Assembly: GCA_024280295.1 (NCBI GenBank)
Contig: JAJRQK010000030.1
Location: 1-58,897, forward strand
Origin: Bacteroidota bacterium
GTDB taxonomy: Bacteria > Bacteroidota > Bacteroidia > Flavobacteriales_D > Crocinitomicaceae
Direction of reading: 5' to 3'
Length of the DNA: 58,897 nt
Each line of letters begins with the position of its first letter. Within the stretch, counting starts at the first letter, position 1. Positions 8,327 through 15,352 of this stretch are shown here, in pieces. The position numbers and the translations under genes are program-made. The notes below the pieces were generated by a model, which worked only from the letters and a program-made list of their open reading frames with translations, was not told the DNA's origin and searched no databases.

Positions 8327-9013
8327 CTATATTCCTATAGTGATGGGTAAAATTAAGCGTTGTCTGCTCCCATTTAATCCACTAATTGCATCCTCAATTC
8401 TAATGTTTGGTAGTTCCCAAAGAATTCGTTTCATTTCCCGCAACAGGTATTCGCATTCCAGTTCACCAGAATAATCCACAGTGGGGTTGTAGAGTAAACC
8501 ATCATCACCAACTTCGAATGCCATGCGAAAATAAAAATTGCTTCCTTGTGAAAATAAAACTTCACATTGAATCATTGCAGCCCTTGAAATTATGACATGA
8601 CTTACAACATACGCTTCCAATTCCTGTGAGTTTTTAATGAAAACTGATTCATCAGTAATGCCAAGCGTGGTGTCAGATATATAATCTTTCCATCTATTAT
8701 CCATTAAGGATTGAGTAGGTAAAATAATAAGAAGTGCTGTATCATTTTTCGCGGGAATTTCTGAAATTGAGATCCTTCGAGAATCGTAATCGTCTGCTGA
8801 GACATAATATTCGTACTTCTTTTTGTGCTTTTTAAGAGCTACAACCTCATCTGTATAGTTGAAGATTGGCTTTAAAGAATTAATCGCGGTTATAGTTACA
8901 TCAGTTAGTGAATCTCCCGTTTCTGCATCAATGAAGATAAAGTAGCGATCCTTTTGTGCGAAAGCTTGAAAACTCAAAATGGCACAAATAAAAATGAAAA
9001 CTAATCGTGTCAT
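8327..9013 (-). CDS. Secreted protein with TonB_C-like C-terminal domain
   Basis: A 228-residue protein with a cleavable signal peptide (LVFIFICAILSFQAFA-Q). The middle part is unrecognised. The last 50 residues (ECEYLLREMKRILWELPN, then NGSRQRLILPITIGI) follow the TonB C-terminal domain pattern: a helix ending in lP, a short variable stretch, then nG with a final beta strand. Unlike true TonB it has no N-terminal membrane anchor or Pro-rich linker, so it cannot energise a receptor alone. Bacteroidota carry many periplasmic proteins with an orphan TonB_C domain, of unknown role. It lies between the protease gene and hldD on the same strand, 47 bases downstream of hldD. Family assignment is tentative. 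Confidence 0.65.
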   Translation of the reverse strand: MTRLVFIFICAILSFQAFAQKDRYFIFIDAETGDSLTDVTITAINSLKPIFNYTDEVVALKKHKKKYEYYVSADDYDSRRISISEIPAKNDTALLIILPTQSLMDNRWKDYISDTTLGITDESVFIKNSQELEAYVVSHVIISRAAMIQCEVLFSQGSNFYFRMAFEVGDDGLLYNPTVDYSGELECEYLLREMKRILWELPNIRIEDAISGLNGSRQRLILPITIGI

Positions 9014-9060
9014 AGTATGCTAAGAACATAAATCATGCCCTTCATTTTAAAATGGTTCAA

Positions 9061-10032
9061 TTAGTAATAAACTTTATTCTGTAAATAGTTCTCCACGTAG
9101 TCCTTCACTCCCTCCTCCAAGGAAGAAAATGATTTTGAATAACCAGAATTAATCAATTTCGACATGTCTGCTTCAGTGAAATACTGATATTTATCGCGAA
9201 TATCTTCAGGAGTATCAATAAATGAAATTGCTTCCTTCTTCCCCATCGCTTTGAATGTGTTTTTTGTCAAATCTAAGAAAGTTCGTGCTTTTCCAGAGCC
9301 AAGATTATACAAACCTGATTGAGGCGAATTCTCCATGAGATAAATGCAGACTTCAACAACATCCTTAACATAAACAAAGTCGCGTAATTGTTCCCCATCT
9401 TTAAAATCAGGATTGTGCGATCGGAACAATTTCATTGCATCGGTTGAGCCAATTTGATTAAACGCATGTAAGATTACCGATGCCATTCGGCCTTTGTGAT
9501 ATTCATTCGGGCCGTAAACATTAAAAAATTTCAGTCCTGCCCAAAATGGAGGGCATTCTTCTTGATCAATTGCCCAAATATCAAAGTCATTCTTAGAATC
9601 ACCATAAGGATTGAGCGGTTTCAATTGATCTATGATTTGATGATTATCTTTATATCCGAATTCCCCTAGACCATAAGTTGCAGCAGAACTAGCATAAACA
9701 AGTGGAATAGTTAAATTGACACAAGCATTCCAGATGGCTTTAGTATAATTAAGATTTAATTCATCAAAAATAGAAGTATCAAATTCAGTTGTATCTGTTC
9801 GCGCACCAAGATGATAAATGAAATCAATTTCAATTTCTGAATCGTACAGCCAATCAATAAAGTCTTTTCGCTCTACTTTTTCAAGGATCGATTTACCTTC
9901 AAGATTACCGTCCTTTTCTGTTTTTGAAAAATCATCAACTGCGATAATATCAGAATGCCCAGACTTGTTCAAACGACTTACAAGGCAACTGCCAATAAAA
10001 CCTGCAGCTCCAGTTACAACAATCGTTTTCAT
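9061..10032 (-). CDS. hldD: ADP-L-glycero-D-manno-heptose 6-epimerase
   Basis: Converts ADP-D-glycero-beta-D-manno-heptose to the L-glycero form, the last step in making the heptose donor for lipopolysaccharide inner core; cytosolic, NADP-dependent extended SDR. Length (323 residues) is normal. Motifs seen are TGAAGFIGS at residues 7-15, VDDFSK after the second strand, YHLGARTDTT, the catalytic YxxxK in YGDSKNDFD, and the family-typical FNVYGPNEYHKGRMASV. It starts 9 bases downstream of the deoxynucleoside kinase stop, so the two are probably co-transcribed although functionally unrelated. No other heptose gene is in the window. HldD is preferred over a generic NAD-dependent epimerase because of the YHKGRMAS segment. 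Confidence 0.9.
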   Translation of the reverse strand: MKTIVVTGAAGFIGSCLVSRLNKSGHSDIIAVDDFSKTEKDGNLEGKSILEKVERKDFIDWLYDSEIEIDFIYHLGARTDTTEFDTSIFDELNLNYTKAIWNACVNLTIPLVYASSAATYGLGEFGYKDNHQIIDQLKPLNPYGDSKNDFDIWAIDQEECPPFWAGLKFFNVYGPNEYHKGRMASVILHAFNQIGSTDAMKLFRSHNPDFKDGEQLRDFVYVKDVVEVCIYLMENSPQSGLYNLGSGKARTFLDLTKNTFKAMGKKEAISFIDTPEDIRDKYQYFTEADMSKLINSGYSKSFSSLEEGVKDYVENYLQNKVYY

Positions 10033-10041
10033 AAATTTAAT

Positions 10042-10656
10042 TTAGAATAAGCCGTTGATTTCGGCATCAATAGAGTTAATAATCGTCCCTAAATCTTCGT
10101 TATCTTCAGCAAAATTGTTATTATCCACATCAATGATCAGCAGTTTGCCTTTATCATAGGTTGAGATCCATGCTTCGTAGCGCTCATTCAATCGTTTCAA
10201 GTAATCCAAGCGAATACTTTCTTCATAATCTCTTCCACGGCTTTGAATCTGATTGACCAATGTCGGAACACTTGCACGCAGATAAATCAACAAATCAGGA
10301 GATGAAACAAATGAATCCATTAAGTTGAAAAGTGAAAAATAATTTTCGAAATCACGAGTTGTCATTAACCCCATCGAATGCAAATTCGGAGCAAAGATGA
10401 AAGCATCTTCATAAATAGTACGATCTTGAATAACTGTTTTCTCCGTTTGCTGTATTTCTTGGATTTGCGTAAATCGACTATTCAGATAGTAAATCTGCAA
10501 GTTGAATGACCAACGTTGCATATCCTCATAAAAATCATTAAGGTAAGGGTTTTGCTCAACATCCTCGTAGTGTGGAGTCCAGTTAAAGTGCTTCGCAAGA
10601 AGCTTTGTCAGTGTAGTTTTTCCTGCGCCTATATTACCAGCAATTGCAACATGCAT
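10042..10656 (-). CDS. Deoxynucleoside kinase
   Basis: A 204-residue salvage kinase that phosphorylates deoxynucleosides (dA/dG or dC type) with ATP in the cytosol. Evidence is the P-loop GNIGAGKTT at residues 7-15, the substrate-facing YEDVEQNPYL, the DRTIYEDA motif (family DRS/ERS catalytic segment), and the lid-like RGRDYEESIRLDYLKRLNERYEAW that is characteristic of the dNK family. Length matches the bacterial dAK/dGK group. The exact nucleoside preference cannot be read from sequence. It sits immediately upstream of hldD. Confidence 0.9.
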   Translation of the reverse strand: MHVAIAGNIGAGKTTLTKLLAKHFNWTPHYEDVEQNPYLNDFYEDMQRWSFNLQIYYLNSRFTQIQEIQQTEKTVIQDRTIYEDAFIFAPNLHSMGLMTTRDFENYFSLFNLMDSFVSSPDLLIYLRASVPTLVNQIQSRGRDYEESIRLDYLKRLNERYEAWISTYDKGKLLIIDVDNNNFAEDNEDLGTIINSIDAEINGLF

Positions 10657-10710
10657 ATACGTTTGATTTTGGACTGACTAAAGTACTAACTTTGATGAAA
10701 ATCGCAACTC

Positions 10711-11529
10711 TTATTCAAGGAATTGCAACTCAAACTTATGAACAGTTTGAGGCGTTCTAAGGAATATTGCTTTATTTGCAATTCTGAACTCAAATACATC
10801 CTCGACAGGCAGAGCAATTTCTACAGACTGTTCTGATCGTGTCGATTGCAGTACAAGCGTATTGTTGATAAGTAAAAACAGTGAATTCCCAACAACTTCA
10901 AACTGATCAATATTTTCGCGAGAATAGAAATCAACAAAGGAACCATAGATGTCAAATTGATAGATCCCACGATCCGAATCGAGGAGGAAAAGTCGCTCAT
11001 CTCGTTCTAATATTTGAGTTACTTCATTCACTTCAAGAATTCCAGCCAAATTTTCGACGCTGACACTTGGAATGTCACTCGAAAAAACAAGTTGCGTTAA
11101 TGTAGAGTTTAGTTGATCAAGTACCCAAATACGATCAGATTGACTAGAAGAACAAATTAACGATGCATTAATGATGTCCGCATCAATTAGTTCAATACAA
11201 TCTTGATAAAGTGAAAGTGTATTATCAAAAAAACAAAGAGTTTGCTGCTCTTGAGAAAAATGGACCAACTTCATTGTGTTAATTGGTTCAAGAGTGGACA
11301 TTCCACCAGAAGATCGAACACTTTGTGTAAAGCGAATTTTCCCAGTCGAATCCATTTTATCAATCGTTTTACCATCGGAAACGTAATGATTCTCCAATCG
11401 ATCAATGTTCCACACACTAGTAGAATCAAGTTTAAAAGAAAATTTCTTCACCCATGAATAGTTGAGAGAGTCTTGCGACACGCCTGAAAATATCAAGAAC
11501 ACAAATACTATAATAACACTACATTTCAT
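10711..11529 (-). CDS. Secreted protein of unknown function, possibly beta-propeller
   Basis: A 272-residue protein with a signal peptide (SVIIVFVFLIFSGVS-Q). The remainder is a series of short beta-strand-like segments with recurrent aromatic/Asp patterns (SDRIWVLDQLNSTLTQL, RDERLFLLDSDRGIYQFDIY, VVGNSLFLLINNTLVL, IANKAIFLRTPQTVHKFEL), as in NHL- or WD-like propeller blades; that is my reading, not a recognised family. Its start overlaps the stop of the GH3 gene by four bases (ATGA), so translation of the two is probably coupled and they are likely one unit. No catalytic motif is seen. Confidence 0.7.
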   Translation of the reverse strand: MKCSVIIVFVFLIFSGVSQDSLNYSWVKKFSFKLDSTSVWNIDRLENHYVSDGKTIDKMDSTGKIRFTQSVRSSGGMSTLEPINTMKLVHFSQEQQTLCFFDNTLSLYQDCIELIDADIINASLICSSSQSDRIWVLDQLNSTLTQLVFSSDIPSVSVENLAGILEVNEVTQILERDERLFLLDSDRGIYQFDIYGSFVDFYSRENIDQFEVVGNSLFLLINNTLVLQSTRSEQSVEIALPVEDVFEFRIANKAIFLRTPQTVHKFELQFLE

Positions 11530-13052
11530 ATAACCACATTCTTCGATATAACAAGCAATATTTGTTCCACGATTTGCCGATCATTTGACAAGCGCGGAAC
11601 TTTGTTTTGACCTCCAAGTCGACCAATTGATTCTAGCCAAGTATCTAAAGTACCATTTTCCACTGTATTAATCTTGGGAAATTGAAGTACCATATCTTTG
11701 TATCGCTTCGCGTCGTAATCCGAATTAACTTTCCGTAATACTTCATCCAAGATGCGGCTAAAACGATTGATATCCTTTGGATAGTGCACAAACTCTATAC
11801 ACCATTCGTGAGCTCCTTTAGATTTCCCATCCATGAAAATAGGAGAAGCCGTGAAATCTCTCACCACAGCATTCGTTGCATTGCATGCTTGAGCAATTGC
11901 ACACTCAGCATTTTCCACTATGAGTTCTTCTCCAAACGCATTGATAAAACTCTTCACTCTTCCTGTTACCTTAAATCGATAGGGAATTGTTGAAGTGAAT
12001 TTTATAGTATCTCCTAAAATATATCGCCAAAGCCCACCATTTGTAGTTATTACAAGAGCATAATTTACACCGACTTCAACATTTTCAATAGAGCATATTT
12101 CTGTAGATCCTTTCCCTTTATAACTCGACATAGGAATAAACTCATAGAAAATTCCGTAATCGAGCATTAAAAGCATGTCGTTAGAGTCCGCTAGATCTTG
12201 AATACCAAAAAACCCTTCAGATGCATTATAGGCTTCGATATAATTCATTGAATTATCTGGGATTAACTCTTTAAATTGAGCACGATATGGATCGAAGTTT
12301 ACTCCACCATGCATAAACAATTCAAGATTCGGCCAGACTTCTTTCAAATTTGATTTCCCTGTTATTTCAAGTACACGATTTGCCAGAACCATTGTCCAAC
12401 TAGGAACACCTGCAATGCTATGTACATCCTGAGTAGCCGTAGACTCAGCCATTCGATCGATTTTATCCACCCACTCACTCATCAAAGTGATTTCTTTGGT
12501 AGGGACACGGCGGATTTCAGCCCACCATGGCAAGTTCTTCACAATTATCGCCGAAAGATCTCCAAAATAGGAGTCCTCAGATAAATGATTAATTTCTGCA
12601 GATCCACCAACTGCTAAATGTTTGCCACTGTACAATCTTCCATTTGGGTGATTATGATAATACATTGCAAGAAGGTCTTTCCCGCCCTTGTAATGACAAT
12701 CCATGAGTGATTCCTTCGTTACAGGAATTAACTTGCTTCGTGAAGAAGTAGTTCCAGAAGATTTCGCAAACCATTTTGTATCCATTGGCCAAAGTAATCC
12801 TTGTTCACCAGCCATTAACCGATCAACCCATGGTTTTACGTCTTCATATTCTTGCAGTGGAATTTTCTCTTTAAAAGACTCGTATGTCGACAATGAGCAA
12901 AAATCGAATTTTTTTCCATATTCAGTTTGCGCACCAAATTCCAGGAAGCGATTAAACACCTCTTCTTGAACTTCAAACGGGTATTTTCGGAATAAGTCAA
13001 TTTGATGAATCCGTTTTTTCATTACCCAAGCGAAGATTGAATTAAACGGCAT
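11526..13052 (-). CDS. GH3 auxin-responsive promoter family protein (acyl-adenylating enzyme fold)
   Basis: A 508-residue member of the GH3 family (PF03321), related to plant JAR1/GH3 acyl-acid amido synthetases of the ANL adenylating superfamily. Seen motifs are the ATP/phosphate-binding SSGTTSSRSKLIPVT (residues about 112-126), YNASEGFFGIQ in the acyl-AMP site region, and LGDTIKFTSTIPYRFKVTGR, equivalent to the family's hinge region. The N-terminal FLEFGAQTEYGKKF is also typical. Plant relatives conjugate amino acids to carboxylic acid hormones; substrates of bacterial members are unknown, so a specific activity is not claimed. It is followed by the secreted 272-residue protein with a 4-base overlap. 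Confidence 0.88.
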   Translation of the reverse strand: MPFNSIFAWVMKKRIHQIDLFRKYPFEVQEEVFNRFLEFGAQTEYGKKFDFCSLSTYESFKEKIPLQEYEDVKPWVDRLMAGEQGLLWPMDTKWFAKSSGTTSSRSKLIPVTKESLMDCHYKGGKDLLAMYYHNHPNGRLYSGKHLAVGGSAEINHLSEDSYFGDLSAIIVKNLPWWAEIRRVPTKEITLMSEWVDKIDRMAESTATQDVHSIAGVPSWTMVLANRVLEITGKSNLKEVWPNLELFMHGGVNFDPYRAQFKELIPDNSMNYIEAYNASEGFFGIQDLADSNDMLLMLDYGIFYEFIPMSSYKGKGSTEICSIENVEVGVNYALVITTNGGLWRYILGDTIKFTSTIPYRFKVTGRVKSFINAFGEELIVENAECAIAQACNATNAVVRDFTASPIFMDGKSKGAHEWCIEFVHYPKDINRFSRILDEVLRKVNSDYDAKRYKDMVLQFPKINTVENGTLDTWLESIGRLGGQNKVPRLSNDRQIVEQILLVISKNVVI

Positions 13053-13161
13053 AGTGATTTTTTATGTTCATTGATATCCTTTCTTATCTTGGTATTAAGA
13101 TACAATTAAAATTGTGAAAAGTATGAATCGAATCTATTATCTATCACAAACTATTGGCATT

Positions 13162-13195
13162 AAAAAATCCTGATCATCGCAATGCAACGTCAGGA
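13162..13195 (-). terminator. Hairpin plus T run downstream of the 32-residue ORF
   Basis: On the minus strand TCCTGA (complement of 13190-13195) and TCAGGA (complement of 13168-13173) form a 6-bp stem with a 16-base loop, followed directly by six T (complement of 13162-13167). This is a plausible weak intrinsic terminator about 25 bases past the stop of the small ORF at 13220-13318. The long loop lowers confidence. Confidence 0.4.
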
Positions 13196-13219
13196 CAATA
13201 GCATGATTTACAGATATTT

Positions 13220-13318
13220 TTATCCGAAGAAGAAAATACCCAGCGTGATTGATAACAAAATGATTGTTGCAATTGTCCCTAACGCTGCTGTTGAGCTTTC
13301 AAAAAAATTATCTGGCAT
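13220..13318 (-). CDS. 32-residue single-span membrane peptide (short, previously unlisted ORF)
   Basis: In the 339-base gap between folE and the GH3 gene the minus strand has ATG at 13318 and TAA at 13220. The product starts MPDNFFESSTAALGTIATII and ends in LLSITLGIFFFG: a short acidic/polar head followed by one membrane-spanning helix with three terminal Phe and a Gly. Support for being real is the upstream exact -7 box TACCTTTG with a TTG 20 bases before it, a possible hairpin-T terminator after the stop, and the compact single-TM layout. The gap is otherwise empty. I do not recognise the family; small oxidase or transporter subunits have similar shapes, but nothing identifies it as one. 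Confidence 0.5.
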   Translation of the reverse strand: MPDNFFESSTAALGTIATIILLSITLGIFFFG

Positions 13319-13335
13319 GATTTCTTATTTTAGAT

Positions 13336-13366
13336 CAAAGGTAGAAAAAAAATCTATTTGCTACAA
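13336..13366 (-). promoter_or_regulatory. Promoter for the 32-residue ORF (TTG-N20-TACCTTTG)
   Basis: Minus strand: TTG (complement of 13364-13366), 20 bases, then TACCTTTG (complement of 13336-13343), an exact TAnnTTTG. The start codon at 13318 lies 17 bases beyond. It lies just after the folE stop, giving the small ORF its own transcription start. Confidence 0.5.
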
Positions 13367-13391
13367 TCTCCAAGTTTAAAAAAGAATGGTT

Positions 13392-13979
13392 CTAATGAAG
13401 TTTTGCTTGCACTAAATTGATAAACTCTTTTCGCGTGGATTCATTAGTCATGAAGATCCCTGTAAAAGCACTCGATGTTGTTACAGAGTTTTGTTTTTGT
13501 ACTCCTCTCATTTGCATACACATGTGCGCGGCTTCAATTACAACAGCAACACCTTTAGGATTAAGCGTACGTTGAATACAATCCCGAATTTCGAGGGTTA
13601 ATCGTTCTTGAACTTGTAGTCGACGAGAGAAGGCATCTACCACTCTTGGGATTTTACTCAATCCAACAATTTTTCCGTCAGGAATATATGCAACATGTGC
13701 TTTCCCGAAAAATGGTAGCATGTGATGTTCGCAAAGTGAATACAATTCAATATCCTTCACAATCACCATTTCTGAATACTCTTCATGGAAAATTGCTTGA
13801 CCCATAATAGCATCCGGGTCTTGCTTATAACCTTGAGTTAGAAATTGCATTGATTTCGCAACGCGTTCGGGTGTTTTCAAAAGCCCTTCACGGTTTCGAT
13901 CTTCACCTAATTCATCAATTACTTTTTCGTAATTTCGCTTTAGGCTTTCTGTGATTTTATCGTCGTATTCGTAATTCAT
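13392..13979 (-). CDS. folE: GTP cyclohydrolase I
   Basis: Catalyses GTP to 7,8-dihydroneopterin triphosphate, first step of folate and pterin synthesis; cytosolic zinc enzyme. The 195-residue product shows the family's [11 protein letters not shown], the zinc/active-site [20 protein letters not shown] (Cys and His ligands), [23 protein letters not shown], and the third zinc Cys in [17 protein letters not shown]. The frame is open to a TTG at 13988, but the ATG at 13979 (MNYEYDDK) is the better start. It lies 35 bases downstream of a CX5HGH pterin synthase, suggesting a tetrahydropterin (biopterin-like) branch as well as folate. Confidence 0.95.
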   Translation of the reverse strand: MNYEYDDKITESLKRNYEKVIDELGEDRNREGLLKTPERVAKSMQFLTQGYKQDPDAIMGQAIFHEEYSEMVIVKDIELYSLCEHHMLPFFGKAHVAYIPDGKIVGLSKIPRVVDAFSRRLQVQERLTLEIRDCIQRTLNPKGVAVVIEAAHMCMQMRGVQKQNSVTTSSAFTGIFMTNESTRKEFINLVQAKLH

Positions 13980-14014
13980 GTAAATCAAATTCTTGTTATT
14001 CTACGCGAATGTAA

Positions 14015-14446
14015 TTAGTAAGGTTCGCTTCCACCAAAGTATTCAACGAAATTATTCTCAGTTTCGATCAACTTAATTTTTGCCAATTCACCACCTGCAA
14101 TCATAATAGAATCCTTAATCTGATCCCAAATTTCGATGACCATATTTTCCGTAGAAGCAAGTTTCCCTGCCATAAATGGTACATCTAGGTTTAAGTTCTT
14201 GTGATCCATTGGTTCAATCACCTTATCCTTGATAATTTGACTTAAATCCGTTAGGTTAATTACAAAACCCGTATCTGGATTCGGAACACCTTTTACAGTT
14301 ACAAGAATAGTAAAGTTATGCCCATGCCAATTGCGGTTACTGCACTTCCCGAACACTTTCTCATTCTTCTCGTCGGACCAATTCTCATTCCAGAGTTTAT
14401 GAGCCGCGTTGAAAATCTCTCTTCTAGTTATATAAACTGACTTCAC
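14015..14446 (-). CDS. 6-pyruvoyltetrahydropterin synthase family protein (PTPS, CX5HGH type), copy 1
   Basis: A 143-residue T-fold enzyme expected to act on 7,8-dihydroneopterin triphosphate. Zinc His are in FNAAHKL and WHGHNF; the catalytic Cys is in GKCSNRNWHGHN. The Cys is separated from HGH by five residues (CX5HGH), the motif described for 6-pyruvoyltetrahydropterin synthases (PTPS-II), whereas QueD has CX3HGH. Also seen are the catalytic MDHKNLN and STENM, with the late Glu of KLIETENN. The start is GTG at 14446, with no nearby ATG. It sits directly upstream of folE, its substrate supplier. A paralogue is at 48385-48789. Confidence 0.88.
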   Translation of the reverse strand: MKSVYITRREIFNAAHKLWNENWSDEKNEKVFGKCSNRNWHGHNFTILVTVKGVPNPDTGFVINLTDLSQIIKDKVIEPMDHKNLNLDVPFMAGKLASTENMVIEIWDQIKDSIMIAGGELAKIKLIETENNFVEYFGGSEPY

Positions 14447-14463
14447 AATTGCTAATTAGACTA

Positions 14464-14471
14464 CAAATATA
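14464..14471 (-). promoter_or_regulatory. TATATTTG -7 box for the pterin synthase-folE unit
   Basis: Minus strand TATATTTG matches TAnnTTTG exactly; 17 bases separate it from the GTG start at 14446. A -33 element at standard spacing is not evident. The intergenic stretch also carries the opposite-facing box for tlyA. Confidence 0.4.
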
Positions 14472-14533
14472 CACATGACTTACAAACCGAAGATTGATTC
14501 TCTCAATTTAGACTAAAACTCACGATGTAATTG

Positions 14534-14541
14534 TAACTTTA
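14534..14541 (+). promoter_or_regulatory. TAACTTTA -7-like box four bases before the tlyA start
   Basis: TAACTTTA differs from TAnnTTTG only in the last base and stands four bases before the ATG at 14546, the same layout as at the SDR, sufS and purK genes. It would give a leaderless or near-leaderless mRNA. Confidence 0.35.
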
Positions 14542-14545
14542 CTGC

Positions 14546-15286
14546 ATGGAAGAAGAACGGATCGATAAGCTTTTGATTCAACGAAAACTCATAATAACTA
14601 GAGCGCGAGCGGAGAAACTTATTCGCGAAACAGGAGTTAAAGTAAACGGAAAGTTGATCACAAAAACGGGGAAAAGATTCCCCTTGGATTGCGAAATCGA
14701 AATGATCACAGAGGAAATTCCGTGGGTTTCAAGAGGTGCATTTAAGTTAATCGAAGCATTGACTAAATGGAGTCCTGTGATTAAAAATTCCATCATTATG
14801 GATATTGGAGCATCAACAGGAGGGTTTACCGAAGTTCTTTTGCAGAAAAATGCTAAAAAAATATTTGCAGTTGATCTTGGAGCAAAACAACTTCATCCTC
14901 GAATTAAAGAAGACAATCGAGTTATTAATCTGGAGAAGACACATGTACGAGAATTAACTTCCGCCATCATTACAGATCAATGTGATGGTTGCGTAATCGC
15001 TATTTCATTCATTTCATTGCAAAATATTTTTCCTTTCTTACACACATTCATTCAACCCGATGGGTTTGTGATTGCATTAATAAAACCTCAATTTGAAGTA
15101 GGTAAGAAAAACATTGGAAAAGGAGGAATTGTAAAAGACAAGAAACTCTATAAAACAGTCATTGAAGACATTAAGAGTAGCGCACTTCTTAACAATTTAA
15201 GCTATGTAGATCACATAGAGTCACCGATTTTGGGAAGTGACGGAAATCGAGAATTTTTGATGTTTTTAAAACGAGTTTCAAATTAA
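14546..15286 (+). CDS. tlyA: TlyA family rRNA (cytidine-2'-O)-methyltransferase / putative hemolysin
   Basis: A 246-residue RNA methyltransferase that in studied homologues 2'-O-methylates cytidines in ribosomal RNA. The N-terminal S4 RNA-binding domain spans about residues 1-60 (RIDKLLIQRKLIITRARAEK, then GVKVNGKLITKTGKRF). The FtsJ-type Rossmann domain follows with the S-adenosylmethionine-binding DIGASTGGFTEVLL at about residues 87-100, VDLGAKQLH and the family KPQFEVGKKNIGKGGIVKD. Length fits TlyA (about 245-270). It is a single gene between the divergent pterin genes and sufS. The older hemolysin name is historical. Confidence 0.88.
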   Translation: MEEERIDKLLIQRKLIITRARAEKLIRETGVKVNGKLITKTGKRFPLDCEIEMITEEIPWVSRGAFKLIEALTKWSPVIKNSIIMDIGASTGGFTEVLLQKNAKKIFAVDLGAKQLHPRIKEDNRVINLEKTHVRELTSAIITDQCDGCVIAISFISLQNIFPFLHTFIQPDGFVIALIKPQFEVGKKNIGKGGIVKDKKLYKTVIEDIKSSALLNNLSYVDHIESPILGSDGNREFLMFLKRVSN

Positions 15287-15340
15287 ATTCATCACAGACG
15301 AATTTTCTTTCTTAGAATCATTCCAAATAAAGAGTTTTCG

Positions 15341-15348
15341 TATCTTTG
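15341..15348 (+). promoter_or_regulatory. TATCTTTG -7 box four bases before the sufS start
   Basis: TATCTTTG is followed by CAAC and the ATG at 15353. The 15-base string TATCTTTGCAACATG is identical at purK (42819-42833). Position predicts a leaderless transcript for sufS-sufE-sufT-like and possibly fabF. Confidence 0.5.
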
Positions 15349-15352
15349 CAAC

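Noticed and set aside
13182-13379. 65-residue plus-strand ORF in the folE-GH3 gap
   Set aside because: It is antisense to the 32-residue ORF, has no promoter box or hydrophobic/known pattern, and its sequence is low in coding character.
14015-14446. Calling both pterin synthases QueD
   Set aside because: The Cys-to-HGH spacing is five residues, not three as in QueD; folE adjacency and spacing favour the pyruvoyl-tetrahydropterin type.
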